Assembly: GCF_014303735.1 (NCBI RefSeq)
Contig: NZ_CP060296.1
Location: 2,863,501-2,927,500, forward strand
Source of the DNA: Variovorax sp. PAMC28562
GTDB taxonomy: Bacteria; Pseudomonadota; Gammaproteobacteria; Burkholderiales; Burkholderiaceae_C
Length of the DNA stretch: 64,000 bases
Reading direction: 5' to 3'
A model generated the notes under the pieces. That model saw only the letters and a program-made list of their open reading frames with translations. It was not told the DNA's origin and searched no databases. The first letter of the stretch is position 1; every line of letters starts with the position of its first letter. Positions 25,873-34,619 of this stretch are shown in pieces. The translations under genes and the position numbers were made by a program.

Positions 25873-26268
25873 TCAAGCGTCACCGATAGCGCCGGCCGTT
25901 GCGGCCCCCGGGCCCGCACGCGGCGCAGTCAAATCCAGCGCATGCGTCGCCAACTCTTGCGCATCGAGCATCACCTGCCCGCCTTCGACCTTGCAGGCGA
26001 ATTTCGGCACGCATCCTTGGTCGGGCTGACGCGCACAGCCATCGTCCAGGCCGATCGTCCAGTTATGCAGTGGACACGCCACGCTGGTGCCGAACACGAT
26101 GCCTTGCGACAGCGGACCACCCTTGTGCGGACAGCGGTCGAGCAGCGCGAAGACCTCGTCCTGGCTGTTGCGAAAGACCGCGACCGCCACACCGACCGGC
26201 CGCACCACGCGACGCGATCCCAGCACCGGAATGTCGTCAACGCGGCAGATGAATTTCCATTCGCTCAT
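25873..26268 (-). CDS. nirD: Nitrite reductase (NADH) small subunit
   Basis: 131 aa with a Rieske-like fold. The [2Fe-2S] ligands are present: Cys/His in DRCPHKGGPL and CPLHNW, whereas NirD of enterobacteria lacks them. It partners NirB in cytoplasmic NADH-dependent reduction of nitrite to ammonium. The start ATG follows GGAGAGCAACCC, a good RBS, 13 bp after nirB. The C-terminus has a short Ala/Gly-rich extension. Confidence 0.93.
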   Translation of the reverse strand: MSEWKFICRVDDIPVLGSRRVVRPVGVAVAVFRNSQDEVFALLDRCPHKGGPLSQGIVFGTSVACPLHNWTIGLDDGCARQPDQGCVPKFACKVEGGQVMLDAQELATHALDLTAPRAGPGAATAGAIGDA

Positions 26269-26281
26269 GGGTTGCTCTCCT

Positions 26282-28756
26282 TCAGTGCGTCGTCGCCGCC
26301 GGCGCCATATCCGCCCCGGCGACCGGCACGAACTGCCGCACGTCGACCGCCGCCCGGCTCGACTCGAACCACGGATCGGGCTCGCCATCGAGCGCGAACT
26401 GAAGCTTTTCCCAGAGCGCCTTGCGACCGGCGACGTCTTCGAGAATCCGCTTTCTCACGCGGTCGAGCCCGACGCGGCTGATGTAGTGCACCGTGCGCTC
26501 CAGGTACCAGCCTTCCTCGCGATAGAGCTGCAGGAAAGCGCCGGTGAACTCCATCACTTCTTCGCTCGTCTTGACCTTGACCAGGAAGTGCGCGACCTCG
26601 GTCTTGATGCCGCCGTTGCCGCCGACATAGATCTCCCAGCCCGAGTCGACGCCGATCACGCCGACGTCCTTGATGCCGGCTTCGGCGCAGTTGCGCGGGC
26701 AGCCGCTGACCGCGATCTTGACCTTGTGCGGTGAATACATTGCCCATAGCGCGTGCTCGATGTCCTTGCCCATCTGCGTCGAGTCCTGCGTGCCGAAGCG
26801 GCACCATTCACTGCCCACGCAGGTCTTCACCGTGCGCAGCGATTTCGCATAGGCAAAGCCGCTGGGCATGCCGATGTCTTTCCACACGCCGGCCAGGTCT
26901 TCTTTCTTTACGCCGAGCAAGTCGATGCGCTGGCCGCCCGTGACCTTGACCGTCGGGATCTTGTACTTGTCGGCTGCGTCGGCGATGCGGCGCAGTTCGT
27001 CGGGCGTGGTGTGGCCGCCCCACATGCGTGGGATCACCGAATAGGTTCCGTCTTTCTGGATGTTCGCGTGGCTCCGCTCGTTGATGAATCGGCTCTGCGG
27101 ATCGTCCTTGGCTTCTTTCGGCCAGCTGCTGATGAGGTAGTAGTTGACGGCCGGCCGGCAGCTCGCGCAGCCGTTGGGCGTGCGCCAGCCGAGGCCTTCG
27201 TACACCTCGACATGCGACAGATATTTCTGGGCGCGGATGGCCTCGCGCACGTCCTGATGGCTGGTGTCGGTGCAACCGCACATCGCCTTTTTCTTGGGTG
27301 CAGCCGAGTAGTCGCCCCCGGCGGTGAACATCAGGATCTGTTCGACCAGTCCGGTGCACGAACCACACGATGCGCTCGCCTTGGTGTGCTTCTTCACCTC
27401 GTCGAGCGTGAAGAGTCCCTTGTCCTTGATCGCCTTGCAGATCGCGCCCTTGCTCACGCCGTTGCAGCCGCAGACCTCGGCCTCGTCGGGCATCGCCCCG
27501 GCGCTGCTGTGGCCTTCGTGACCGGTATCGCCGATGTTCGATTCTCCGAACATCAGCTTCTCTCGGATGTCGCTCACGCTGCGGCCGTCGCGCAGCAGTT
27601 TGAAGTACCAGCTGCCATCGACCGTGTCGCCGTAAAGGCAAGCGCCAACCAGCTTGTCGTCCTTGATGACGAGCTTCTTGTAGACGCCGCCGAAGGGGTC
27701 GCTCATCACGATTTCTTCGGTGCCTTCGCCACCCATGAACGAGCCGGCGCTGAACAGGTCGATGCCCGTGACCTTCAGCTTGGTCGAGGTCAGCGATCCC
27801 ATGTACCGGCCGATGCCGAACTGCGCCAGATGGTTGGCCGCGACCTTGGCCTGTTCGAACAGCGGCGCGACCAACCCGTAGGCGATGCCGCGGTGCGCGG
27901 CGCATTCACCGACCGAATAGATGCGTGCATCGGTCACCGTCTGCATCGTGTCGTTGACCACGATGCCGCGGTTGCAGTGCAGCCGCATCGATTCTGCCAA
28001 TGCGGTGTTGGGGCGGATGCCGACGGCCATGACGACCAGGTCGACCGGTATTTCGGTGCCGTCCTTGAACTTGACGGCCTTGACACGGCCTGCGCCATCG
28101 TCGATCAACTCCTGGGTCTGCGCATTGAGACGGAACTCAAGCCCGCGTTGTTCGAGCGACTTGCGCAGCAGCCCACCGGCGACATCGTCGAGCTGGCGCT
28201 CCATCAGCCACGCGTTGACGTGCACCACGGTCACGCTCATGCCACGCAGCATCAGACCGTTGGCGGCTTCGAGGCCGAGCAAGCCGCCACCGATGACGAC
28301 CGCATGCTTATGCGTCTTGGCCGTCTCGATCATCGTGTTGGTGTCTGCGATGTCGCGGTAAGCGATCACGCCCTTCAAGTCCCTGCCCGGCACCGGCAGG
28401 ATGAACGGATTGGAGCCAGTGCACAGCAGCAGCCGGTCGTAGGGTGCCTCGATCACGCTGCCGTCGGCAGCGACCGCGCGCACGATGCGCTTCACGCGGT
28501 CGACCTCGGTCACTGTCTTGCCGGCATGCAGCGTGATGTTGTTCTCGGCGTACCACTCCCACGAGTTCAGGATGATCTGATCGACCGTCTGTTCGCCAGC
28601 CAGCACGGGAGACAGCAGGATGCGGTTGTAGTTGGGGTGCGGCTCCGAGCCGAACACCGTGATGTCGTACAGATCGGGTGCCAGCTTGATCAACTCTTCG
28701 ACCGCGCGAACACCGGCCATGCCATTGCCGACCAGCACGAGATTCATCTTTTTCAT
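26282..28756 (-). CDS. nirB: Nitrite reductase (NADH) large subunit
   Basis: 824 aa, full NirB. Order: FAD/NAD-binding pyridine-nucleotide oxidoreductase domain with GNGMAGVRA near residue 10 and GGGLLGLEAA near 155; BFD-like [2Fe-2S] segments (CGCNGVSKGAI, CGSCTGLV, and a second CGCTDTSH set); nitrite/sulfite reductase ferredoxin-like half; and the siroheme/4Fe-4S domain with ligands in TCVGSEWCRFG and GCPRNCAEAG. It catalyses six-electron reduction of nitrite to ammonium with NADH. GGAGGG upstream of the ATG is a strong RBS. Confidence 0.96.
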   Translation of the reverse strand: MKKMNLVLVGNGMAGVRAVEELIKLAPDLYDITVFGSEPHPNYNRILLSPVLAGEQTVDQIILNSWEWYAENNITLHAGKTVTEVDRVKRIVRAVAADGSVIEAPYDRLLLCTGSNPFILPVPGRDLKGVIAYRDIADTNTMIETAKTHKHAVVIGGGLLGLEAANGLMLRGMSVTVVHVNAWLMERQLDDVAGGLLRKSLEQRGLEFRLNAQTQELIDDGAGRVKAVKFKDGTEIPVDLVVMAVGIRPNTALAESMRLHCNRGIVVNDTMQTVTDARIYSVGECAAHRGIAYGLVAPLFEQAKVAANHLAQFGIGRYMGSLTSTKLKVTGIDLFSAGSFMGGEGTEEIVMSDPFGGVYKKLVIKDDKLVGACLYGDTVDGSWYFKLLRDGRSVSDIREKLMFGESNIGDTGHEGHSSAGAMPDEAEVCGCNGVSKGAICKAIKDKGLFTLDEVKKHTKASASCGSCTGLVEQILMFTAGGDYSAAPKKKAMCGCTDTSHQDVREAIRAQKYLSHVEVYEGLGWRTPNGCASCRPAVNYYLISSWPKEAKDDPQSRFINERSHANIQKDGTYSVIPRMWGGHTTPDELRRIADAADKYKIPTVKVTGGQRIDLLGVKKEDLAGVWKDIGMPSGFAYAKSLRTVKTCVGSEWCRFGTQDSTQMGKDIEHALWAMYSPHKVKIAVSGCPRNCAEAGIKDVGVIGVDSGWEIYVGGNGGIKTEVAHFLVKVKTSEEVMEFTGAFLQLYREEGWYLERTVHYISRVGLDRVRKRILEDVAGRKALWEKLQFALDGEPDPWFESSRAAVDVRQFVPVAGADMAPAATTH

Positions 28757-28784
28757 GGGTTCATCCCTCCGGCTCGGGTCGTGA

Positions 28785-28889
28785 TCAGAAATACAGAGCC
28801 ATCACCGCGGTGATGTTGCCTTCGGGTGCGACCGGGATCGCGATCATCGGCGCGGCCACCGCGGGCACGAGGTTTCGAGCGGATGTCAT
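28785..28889 (-). CDS. Small ORF, 34 aa, unknown
   Basis: 34-codon ORF between the transporter ATPase gene (ends 2 bp before) and nirB, in the operon direction. The product starts MTSARNLVPAVAA and ends NITAVMALYF. The end looks like the last strand of an outer-membrane beta-barrel (aromatic, final Phe), so it may be a remnant of a larger outer-membrane gene or a genuine short peptide. The stop is 28 bp before the nirB ATG. I do not recognise it and no clear RBS is present. Confidence 0.3.
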   Translation of the reverse strand: MTSARNLVPAVAAPMIAIPVAPEGNITAVMALYF

Positions 28890-28890
28890 A

Positions 28891-29697
28891 TCAGGCCGCT
28901 TTTTCCACGTGGCCCTGCCGCGTGTAAAGGAAGTCGATGACAGCCTTGCGGTACTGCACGTAATGCCGGTCTTCCGCCAGTTCGACGCGGTTGCGTGGCC
29001 GCTCGAGATCGACCTTGAGCACCTCGCCGATGGTGGCCGAAGGCCCGTTGGTCATCATGACGATCTTGTCGGAAAGCAACACCGCTTCGTCCACATCGTG
29101 CGTGACCATGACGACGGTGCTTTGCGTCTTGTGCACGATGGCGAGCAGCTCGTCCTGCAGGTGCGCACGGGTCAGCGCGTCGAGCGCGCCGAAGGGTTCG
29201 TCCATCAGCAAGACCTTGGGCTCCATCGCCAGCGCACGGGCGATGCCGACGCGTTGCTTCATGCCGCCGGAGATTTCGCCGGGGCGCTTGTTCGTTGCCG
29301 GCGTCAATCCAACCAGCGCCAGCGCCGCATCCGTGCGCACCTTCAGTTGCGCCTTGCTTTCGGTCGGCGCGAATACCCGCTCGACACCGAGGTAGACGTT
29401 CTCGTAGCAGGTGAGCCAGGGCAGCAGTGAATGGTTCTGGAACACCACCGCGCGCTCCGGGCCGGGGCCGGCGATCTCGCGGTTGGCGCACAAGAGCGTG
29501 CCATGGGTCGGCATGGTCAGGCCCGCGATCAGGTTCAGCAGCGTCGACTTGCCGCAGCCAGAGTGCCCGATGAGCGCCACGAATTCGCCCTTGGCGACGG
29601 TGAGGTTGATGTCGCGCAAGGCCTGAAAGCTGCCTTTGGCGGTCTTGAAGGTTTGTTCGACATCGCTGATGTCAATGAACTTCTTGTCGTCGTTCAT
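28891..29697 (-). CDS. nrtD: Nitrate ABC transporter, ATP-binding subunit
   Basis: 268 aa, NrtD/SsuB-type ATPase. Walker A GHSGCGKSTLL (about residue 43), Q-loop near VFQNHSLLPW, signature SGGMKQRVGIARA and Walker B VLLMDEPFGALD are intact, with H-loop VTHDVDEA. It energises nitrate/nitrite import through NrtB. The start overlaps the permease stop (ATGA). Confidence 0.93.
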   Translation of the reverse strand: MNDDKKFIDISDVEQTFKTAKGSFQALRDINLTVAKGEFVALIGHSGCGKSTLLNLIAGLTMPTHGTLLCANREIAGPGPERAVVFQNHSLLPWLTCYENVYLGVERVFAPTESKAQLKVRTDAALALVGLTPATNKRPGEISGGMKQRVGIARALAMEPKVLLMDEPFGALDALTRAHLQDELLAIVHKTQSTVVMVTHDVDEAVLLSDKIVMMTNGPSATIGEVLKVDLERPRNRVELAEDRHYVQYRKAVIDFLYTRQGHVEKAA

Positions 29698-30617
29698 GAC
29701 TTCACCTCTTCGAACGTGAAAGCGGTCGCGATCTTGATGAGCGCGTATTCGAGCAGCATGCCGACGATGCCGATGACGAAGATCGCGATGATGATGTTCT
29801 TGACGTTAAGGTTGTTCCACTCGTCCCAGACCCAGAAGCCGATGCCGACACCGCCCGTCAGCATCTCTGCCGCGACGATCACCAGCCAGGCGGTGCCGAC
29901 GGCCAGGCGCACTCCGGTCAGCATGTAGGGCAGCACGGCAGGGAACAGGATCTTGGTGACGATCTTCCATTCGCTCAGGTTCAGTACCTTGGCGACGTTC
30001 ATGTAGTCCTGAGGCACGCGCTGAACACCGACCGCGGTGTTGATGACCATGGGCCAAATCGAGCAGATGAAGATGGTCCAAATGGCCGCAGGATTGGCAC
30101 CCTTGAACACCAGCAGGCCGATCGGCAACCAGGCCAGCGGCGACACCGGCCGCAGCAGGCTGATCAGCGGGTTGAACATGCGCGCCAGGAACTCGAAGCG
30201 GCCGATCGCGAAGCCCGCCGGGATGCCGACCACTGCCGCCAGGCCGAAGCCCAACGCCACGCGACCCAGCGACGACAGCACATTCCAGCCCACGCCCTGG
30301 TCGTTGGGGCCGTTGCGATAGAACGGGTCGCTGAAGATCTTGACAGCCTGCAGCCAGGTTTCCCACGGTGGGGGAAAGGTGCCGGCGCTACGCAATGCGA
30401 TCAGTTCCCAGATCAAGACGAGCACGCCGAAGCCCACCAGCGGGGGCAACACGCGCATCCAGAATCTGCGCAGGTCGAGCGGTTTGCGAACGCTCGGTGC
30501 GGGCCCGCCGGTGGTGGCGACCGCAACGCGTGCAGCGCTTTTGACGACGGTCGCATTCGCCGGCAATGGCACTGCAACCGAAGCGTCGCGAGGGGAATGA
30601 AAGACGGCGCTGACCAT
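29694..30617 (-). CDS. nrtB: Nitrate ABC transporter, permease
   Basis: 307 aa from the ATG preceded by AAGGAGCACAGC; the longer frame was rejected because it lacks an RBS and enters nrtA. A variable 75-residue N-terminus is followed by about six membrane helices and the BPD_transp_1 domain with an EAA-like loop (VQRVPQDYMNVAKVLNLSEW). It forms the membrane channel for NrtA-delivered nitrate, coupled to NrtD. Confidence 0.93.
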   Translation of the reverse strand: MVSAVFHSPRDASVAVPLPANATVVKSAARVAVATTGGPAPSVRKPLDLRRFWMRVLPPLVGFGVLVLIWELIALRSAGTFPPPWETWLQAVKIFSDPFYRNGPNDQGVGWNVLSSLGRVALGFGLAAVVGIPAGFAIGRFEFLARMFNPLISLLRPVSPLAWLPIGLLVFKGANPAAIWTIFICSIWPMVINTAVGVQRVPQDYMNVAKVLNLSEWKIVTKILFPAVLPYMLTGVRLAVGTAWLVIVAAEMLTGGVGIGFWVWDEWNNLNVKNIIIAIFVIGIVGMLLEYALIKIATAFTFEEVKS

Positions 30618-30627
30618 GCTGTGCTCC

Positions 30628-31872
30628 TTAAGCGTGAACCTTGAACGAATCGGCGTAGGCCTTCGGGTTTTTGCCGTCCCATACGACGCCATCCATCAGC
30701 TTGCTGGTGCGCATCGTGTCTTTCGGGACCGGCGTCTTGCTGGCTGTGGCGGCCTGCTTGTAGAGGTCGATGCGGTTGATTTCCGTCGCAACCTTCAGGT
30801 AGTCCGGATGCTCCTTGATCAGACCCCAGCGCTTGTGCTGCGTGGTGAACCACATGCCGTCGGACAGGTAGGGAAAGTTGACCGCACCGTCGTTGTAGAA
30901 CTTCATGAAGTTCGGGTCGTCCCAGTTCTTGCCCATGCCGTTGGTGTAGCGGCCGAGGATTCGCTGGTTGATCGCGTCGACGCTGGTGTTGACGTAGCTC
31001 TTGTCGGCGATGGTTTCGGCCATCTTGTTTTTGTTCTGAAGGCCGGTGTCGATCCAGCGGCCGGCTTCCAGGATCGCGGCGGTCACCGCGCGGCAGGTGT
31101 TCGGGTTTTTCTGCACGAACTCCGAAGTGGTGCCGAGCACCTTTTCCGGGTGGTCTTTCCAGATGTCCTGCGTCGTGATGGCTGTGACGCCGATGCCGTC
31201 CATGATGGCGCGCTGGCCCCAGGGCTCGCCGACGCAAAAGCCGTCCATGTTGCCGATGCGCATGTTGGCGACCATCTGCGGCGGCGGCACGACGATCGAC
31301 TTGGCATCCTTAAGCGGATTGATGCCGCTTGCCGCCATCCAGTAATACATCCACATCGCGTGGGTGCCAGTCGGAAAGGTTTGCGCGAAGGTGTACTCGC
31401 GCTTTTCGGTCGCCATCATCTTGGCGAGCGACGGGCCGTCGACTGCGCCCTTGTCTGCGAGCTTCTTGCTGAGCGTGATCGCCTGTCCGTTGTTGTTGAG
31501 CGTCATCAACACGGCCATGTCCTTCTTGGGCCCGGCGATGCCCAGGTGCACGCCGTAGACCAGACCGTAGAGCACGTGGGCGAAGTCCAGGTCGCCATTG
31601 ACCATCTTGTCGCGCACGCCGGCCCAGCTGGCTTCCTTGCTCGGCACGATCTTCACGCCGTACTTCTTGTCGATGCCGAGCACCGACGCCATCACGACGC
31701 TGGCGCAGTCGGTCAGAGGAATGAAGCCGATCTTGACTTCTTCTTTCTCGGGTTTGTCGGAGCCTTGCGCCCAGACGACGGCACGCAATGCGGGGTCGAT
31801 GCCGATCGCACCGATGGCGGCGGCTTGCAAGATCTTGCGGCGACTGAGCTTCGGTATGAGCAGATCGGTCAT
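30628..31872 (-). CDS. nrtA: Nitrate ABC transporter, substrate-binding protein
   Basis: 414 aa of the CmpA/NrtA family. The N-terminus has a Tat-like SRRKILQAAAIGAIG motif (about residues 10-24), so export is probably by the Tat route to the periplasm. The rest is a two-lobe binding fold (KIGFIPLTDCASVVMA, GAVDGPSLAKMMA, FCVGEPWGQRA). The start is ATG at MTDLLIPKLSRRK; the longer ORF enters the regulatory leader and was not used. First gene of the nrtABD-nirBD-nasA-ybiB-cobA operon, directly downstream of an ANTAR-controlled leader. Confidence 0.94.
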   Translation of the reverse strand: MTDLLIPKLSRRKILQAAAIGAIGIDPALRAVVWAQGSDKPEKEEVKIGFIPLTDCASVVMASVLGIDKKYGVKIVPSKEASWAGVRDKMVNGDLDFAHVLYGLVYGVHLGIAGPKKDMAVLMTLNNNGQAITLSKKLADKGAVDGPSLAKMMATEKREYTFAQTFPTGTHAMWMYYWMAASGINPLKDAKSIVVPPPQMVANMRIGNMDGFCVGEPWGQRAIMDGIGVTAITTQDIWKDHPEKVLGTTSEFVQKNPNTCRAVTAAILEAGRWIDTGLQNKNKMAETIADKSYVNTSVDAINQRILGRYTNGMGKNWDDPNFMKFYNDGAVNFPYLSDGMWFTTQHKRWGLIKEHPDYLKVATEINRIDLYKQAATASKTPVPKDTMRTSKLMDGVVWDGKNPKAYADSFKVHA

Positions 31873-31947
31873 TGAGGGACGAACTCCGAATAAATGAAAG
31901 GATGAACAAGGCCAAAAAGGCAGAAACAAAAGGGCAAAGCGGAAAAC

Positions 31948-32012
31948 AAAAAAGGCGTCCTCACCGCGCATGTGCTGCTCGAAAGCGAGCGCATGCAGAT
32001 AAGGACGCCTTT
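31948..32012 (-). terminator. Leader intrinsic terminator (attenuator) upstream of nrtA
   Basis: On the minus strand a 10-bp AAAGGCGTCC/GGACGCCTTT stem closes an inner stem around GCATGCGC/GCGCATGT-like bases and ends in a six-T run (TTTTTTGTTTT). It sits 76 bp before nrtA and 12 nt after the second ANTAR-type hairpin. It should stop transcription unless NasR acts. Confidence 0.8.
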
Positions 32013-32024
32013 GTCCGTTGGGTC

Positions 32025-32073
32025 GGCGACACCCGCCATTGGATGTCGCCTGCCTGAAGACCGTCGTTGGTCT
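32025..32073 (-). ncRNA. Dual-hexaloop ANTAR antitermination element
   Basis: Two hairpins in tandem on the minus-strand transcript. P1 (32073-32058): stem AGACC/GGTCT around hexaloop AACGAC. P2 (32050-32025): 10-bp stem GGCGACATCC/GGGTGTCGCC (one G-U) around hexaloop AATGGC. Both loops have A at position 1 and G at position 4, the signature bound by ANTAR-domain proteins. The NIT-ANTAR gene nasR lies immediately upstream, and an intrinsic terminator follows, so this is the NasR target controlling entry into the nrt-nir-nas operon. Confidence 0.85.
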
Positions 32074-32087
32074 ATGTGAGAGCTGAG

Positions 32088-32103
32088 TGCAAGCAGCGTG
32101 CCA
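32088..32103 (-). promoter_or_regulatory. Sigma-54 promoter of the nitrate operon
   Basis: Minus strand TGGCACGCTGCTTGCA matches the -24/-12 consensus (TGGCAC, five bases, TTGCA) exactly. Predicted start is near 32077, four bases before hairpin P1, so the whole leader RNA is antitermination elements. Sigma-54 dependence means an activator such as NtrC is needed. Confidence 0.85.
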
Positions 32104-32195
32104 GCATTGCGGCCACTGTGGTTGCTACTCAATCGATAGCATTGAAGCTAGGCTGAGATTGGTTTCGGAGAAGATTTCATCCGAAATTGCAATTT

Positions 32196-32212
32196 CGCAC
32201 TTCGTTTGTGCA
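32196..32212 (-). promoter_or_regulatory. Putative NtrC enhancer site
   Basis: Minus strand TGCAC, seven bases, GTGCG: dyad with the arm spacing of NtrC sites (TGCAC-N7-GTGCA type), one mismatch. Its centre is about 125 bp upstream of the predicted sigma-54 start. It lies between the nasR stop and the promoter. Confidence 0.5.
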
Positions 32213-32222
32213 ACGCACCATT

Positions 32223-33509
32223 TCAGCTGCCGATGGGCAGGTAGTCGGCCATGGAAAGCACTGATTCGGCGACATCGACGACCCGCCGGTTCTGGTTCAT
32301 CGCGGTTTGCCGAAGCATCTGGTGCGCCTCGGGCTCAGTCAGTCGACGATGGGCCATCAACAAGCCCTTGGCGCGCTCGACGAGCTTGCGTTCGTTCAGG
32401 GCGGTACGCACGGCGTCGAGTTCGTCGCTCATGGCCTGGAGGCGTTGCGCCTGCTCCTGCATCATCTCGAGAATCGAGCGTTCGAGCTGATGGCCGTAGG
32501 GTGCTGCGGCGGAAGTGAGTCCGCTACCGGCTACTTGCGGGCCAGGCTCGGCGCCCGGTTCGTCGAAAAAAGCGGTGGCTGCTGTGTCAGGCTCTCCGGC
32601 CAGTTGCTCGAGCATGACCTCGTACGACTCGGCTTCTCCGCGTGCCTGCAGCGTCTTGTCGCGGCACAGGTCGCGCAAATCCACGGCCAGCCGATCTTCG
32701 ACATCCTTCATCGCGTCGATGCGCAACGAACAGCAGTCGAACCAGACGGCGCTGAGTTCGGGGTCGAGCGGCACGCCGGCGGGCGCGGCGCATGCGATTC
32801 GGCGCAAACGTTCGAGTTCGGCGAGCTCGGTGTCCGGTTCGCGCTCGCGCCAGAGCTGGCTCATTGCCGGCCCGGCAAAGTCGGCGAACACGTGAAAGCA
32901 GCGCTCCTGCGCGGCGATGAGTTGCAACCACTGCTGCTGGCGCAGCGGATCGTTCTGTCCCGTCGCAAAAGCCGCGGCACCGCAAGCGCGTTCCTGGCCG
33001 GCGAACTCCTTGCCCTGCATGAAATTGAACATCGCCGCCAACAGGCGCGAAATTTCTGGGTCGGTGGCGCCGTCGGCTGCCTCGAACACCACGGCCAGCA
33101 GGCCGGCAATCAGCTTCGCGAAGGCCGCTGTCGCTTCTGCAGCACTGGTTTCCAGCGCACCGATGCGGCGACGCAGCGTGGGAAGGGCGTCCAGCCCGGG
33201 CAGCACCCAGGCAATACGGCTGAACAGGCGAGTGCCACTGCCCGCACGCCGGCCTTCGCTCTCGAGGAAGTCGAACCCGACCCGAACCTCGCGTTCGAAG
33301 CGTCCGCATTCACCGATCTGGGCGCTGCGTTGCGCCGCGAAGCGACGTCCTTGCGAGGCGAGCAGCACGTTGGAAAACCCGCGCTCGCGCTGCAGCGCAT
33401 GGACCAGCCGGCCGATGGTGCTGACCAGCTCGCTGGTACGCGCCAGCTGCTCTAGCTCATCGATTTCGCATCGCCTGGCTGCGACCAGAAAGCTCAATCC
33501 TGAATTCAT
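32223..33509 (-). CDS. nasR: NIT-ANTAR nitrate-responsive antiterminator (NasR-like)
   Basis: 428 aa. Residues about 20-300 are an all-helical nitrate/nitrite-sensing NIT domain (RLVHALQRERGFSNVLLAS at the start, MFNFMQGKEFAGQERA later), followed by a Glu-rich linker and a C-terminal ANTAR RNA-binding domain (about 345-410: ALNERKLVERAKGLLMAHRRLTEPEAHQ). In Klebsiella, NasR binds nitrate and then leader RNA hairpins to prevent termination ahead of nasFEDCBA. Here the same leader structure lies directly downstream. It is cytoplasmic and soluble. The RBS is weak. Confidence 0.9.
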   Translation of the reverse strand: MNSGLSFLVAARRCEIDELEQLARTSELVSTIGRLVHALQRERGFSNVLLASQGRRFAAQRSAQIGECGRFEREVRVGFDFLESEGRRAGSGTRLFSRIAWVLPGLDALPTLRRRIGALETSAAEATAAFAKLIAGLLAVVFEAADGATDPEISRLLAAMFNFMQGKEFAGQERACGAAAFATGQNDPLRQQQWLQLIAAQERCFHVFADFAGPAMSQLWREREPDTELAELERLRRIACAAPAGVPLDPELSAVWFDCCSLRIDAMKDVEDRLAVDLRDLCRDKTLQARGEAESYEVMLEQLAGEPDTAATAFFDEPGAEPGPQVAGSGLTSAAAPYGHQLERSILEMMQEQAQRLQAMSDELDAVRTALNERKLVERAKGLLMAHRRLTEPEAHQMLRQTAMNQNRRVVDVAESVLSMADYLPIGS

Positions 33510-33584
33510 GTGTGGGGCAATAGGGACTGACGGGCATCCAGCAACATCCGTGCCCCGGTATGGGGACCACCCTAAACTCGCTGG

Positions 33585-34619
33585 ATGCTTTTATTGGGAA
33601 TCGAATCATCATGCGACGAAACCGGCGTGGCGCTGGTCGAATCGCAGGGCACGGCGCTGCCGATATTGCAGGCGCATGCGTTGCACAGCCAGATCGCCAT
33701 GCACCAGGCCTACGGCGGCGTGGTCCCCGAACTGGCGAGTCGTGACCATATCCGGCGCGTGCTGCCGCTGACGCAGGCCGTCATGGCAGAGGCCGGGCGC
33801 TCGCTCGCAGAGATCGATGTCGTGGCCTACACCCGGGGGCCGGGGCTGGCCGGCGCGCTGCTGGTTGGCGCAGGCGTGGCCTGTGCGCTGGGCGCGGCGC
33901 TGGGCAAGCCAGTGCTCGGCGTCCATCACCTCGAGGGGCATTTACTCTCACCGTTCCTGAGCGCGGATCCGCCCGAATTCCCTTTCGTTGCACTGCTCGT
34001 GTCGGGCGGTCACACGCAACTGATGCGGGTCGACGGAGTGGGTCGCTACCAGCTGCTCGGCGAAACCATCGACGATGCGGCGGGCGAGGCATTCGACAAG
34101 AGCGCCAAGCTGATGGGTATGCCCTATCCCGGTGGCCCGTGGTTGGCCAAGCTGGCAGAGCAGGGCGATCCGATGGCGTTCAAGCTGCCGCGGCCACTGC
34201 TGCACAGTGGTGACCTCGATTTTTCTTTCGCGGGGCTGAAGACCGCCGTAATGACCCAAGCGAAAAAGCTGGGAGGCGAGCTGGAATCGCGCAAGGCCGA
34301 TCTCGCGGCGTCGACGCAGGCTGCGATCGTCGAAGTGCTGCTGAAGAAATCAATGGCTGCATTGGAGCAAACGGGACTTGACAGACTGGTGGTGGCAGGT
34401 GGCGTAGGTGCCAACCACGCATTGCGCGAGCAGCTGAATGCGGCGTGCGCGAAGCGCGGCGTGCGGGTGCACTACCCGGAGTTGCATCTGTGCACGGACA
34501 ACGGCGCGATGATTGCCATGGCTGCGGCCATGCGGCTGCAGTCTGGATTGGAAGAGGCGAGCGAGCGCTACGCCTTCGACGTCAAGCCGCGATGGCCAAT
34601 GGCGTCGCTGACCACGTAG
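33585..34619 (+). CDS. tsaD: tRNA N6-adenosine threonylcarbamoyltransferase
   Basis: 344 aa, full TsaD. With TsaB, TsaE and TsaC products it makes t6A37 in ANN-decoding tRNAs. Visible motifs: [12 protein letters not shown] at the N-terminus, metal-binding HHLEGH near residue 115, [20 protein letters not shown], and the nucleotide-site [11 protein letters not shown] near 270. Cytoplasmic, essential in most bacteria. Its last 38 bp overlap the end of the convergent hydrolase gene. Confidence 0.97.
   Translation: MLLLGIESSCDETGVALVESQGTALPILQAHALHSQIAMHQAYGGVVPELASRDHIRRVLPLTQAVMAEAGRSLAEIDVVAYTRGPGLAGALLVGAGVACALGAALGKPVLGVHHLEGHLLSPFLSADPPEFPFVALLVSGGHTQLMRVDGVGRYQLLGETIDDAAGEAFDKSAKLMGMPYPGGPWLAKLAEQGDPMAFKLPRPLLHSGDLDFSFAGLKTAVMTQAKKLGGELESRKADLAASTQAAIVEVLLKKSMAALEQTGLDRLVVAGGVGANHALREQLNAACAKRGVRVHYPELHLCTDNGAMIAMAAAMRLQSGLEEASERYAFDVKPRWPMASLTT

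Noticed and set aside
24244-26481. 745-aa and 686-aa (26753-28813) ORFs antisense to nasA and nirB
   Set aside because: Opposite strand encodes complete, motif-rich enzymes; the antisense products have no family features.
31872-31971. N-terminal extension of nrtA into the leader
   Set aside because: The extra residues would be encoded by the terminator region and lack an RBS; the mature start with a Tat-like signal is downstream.
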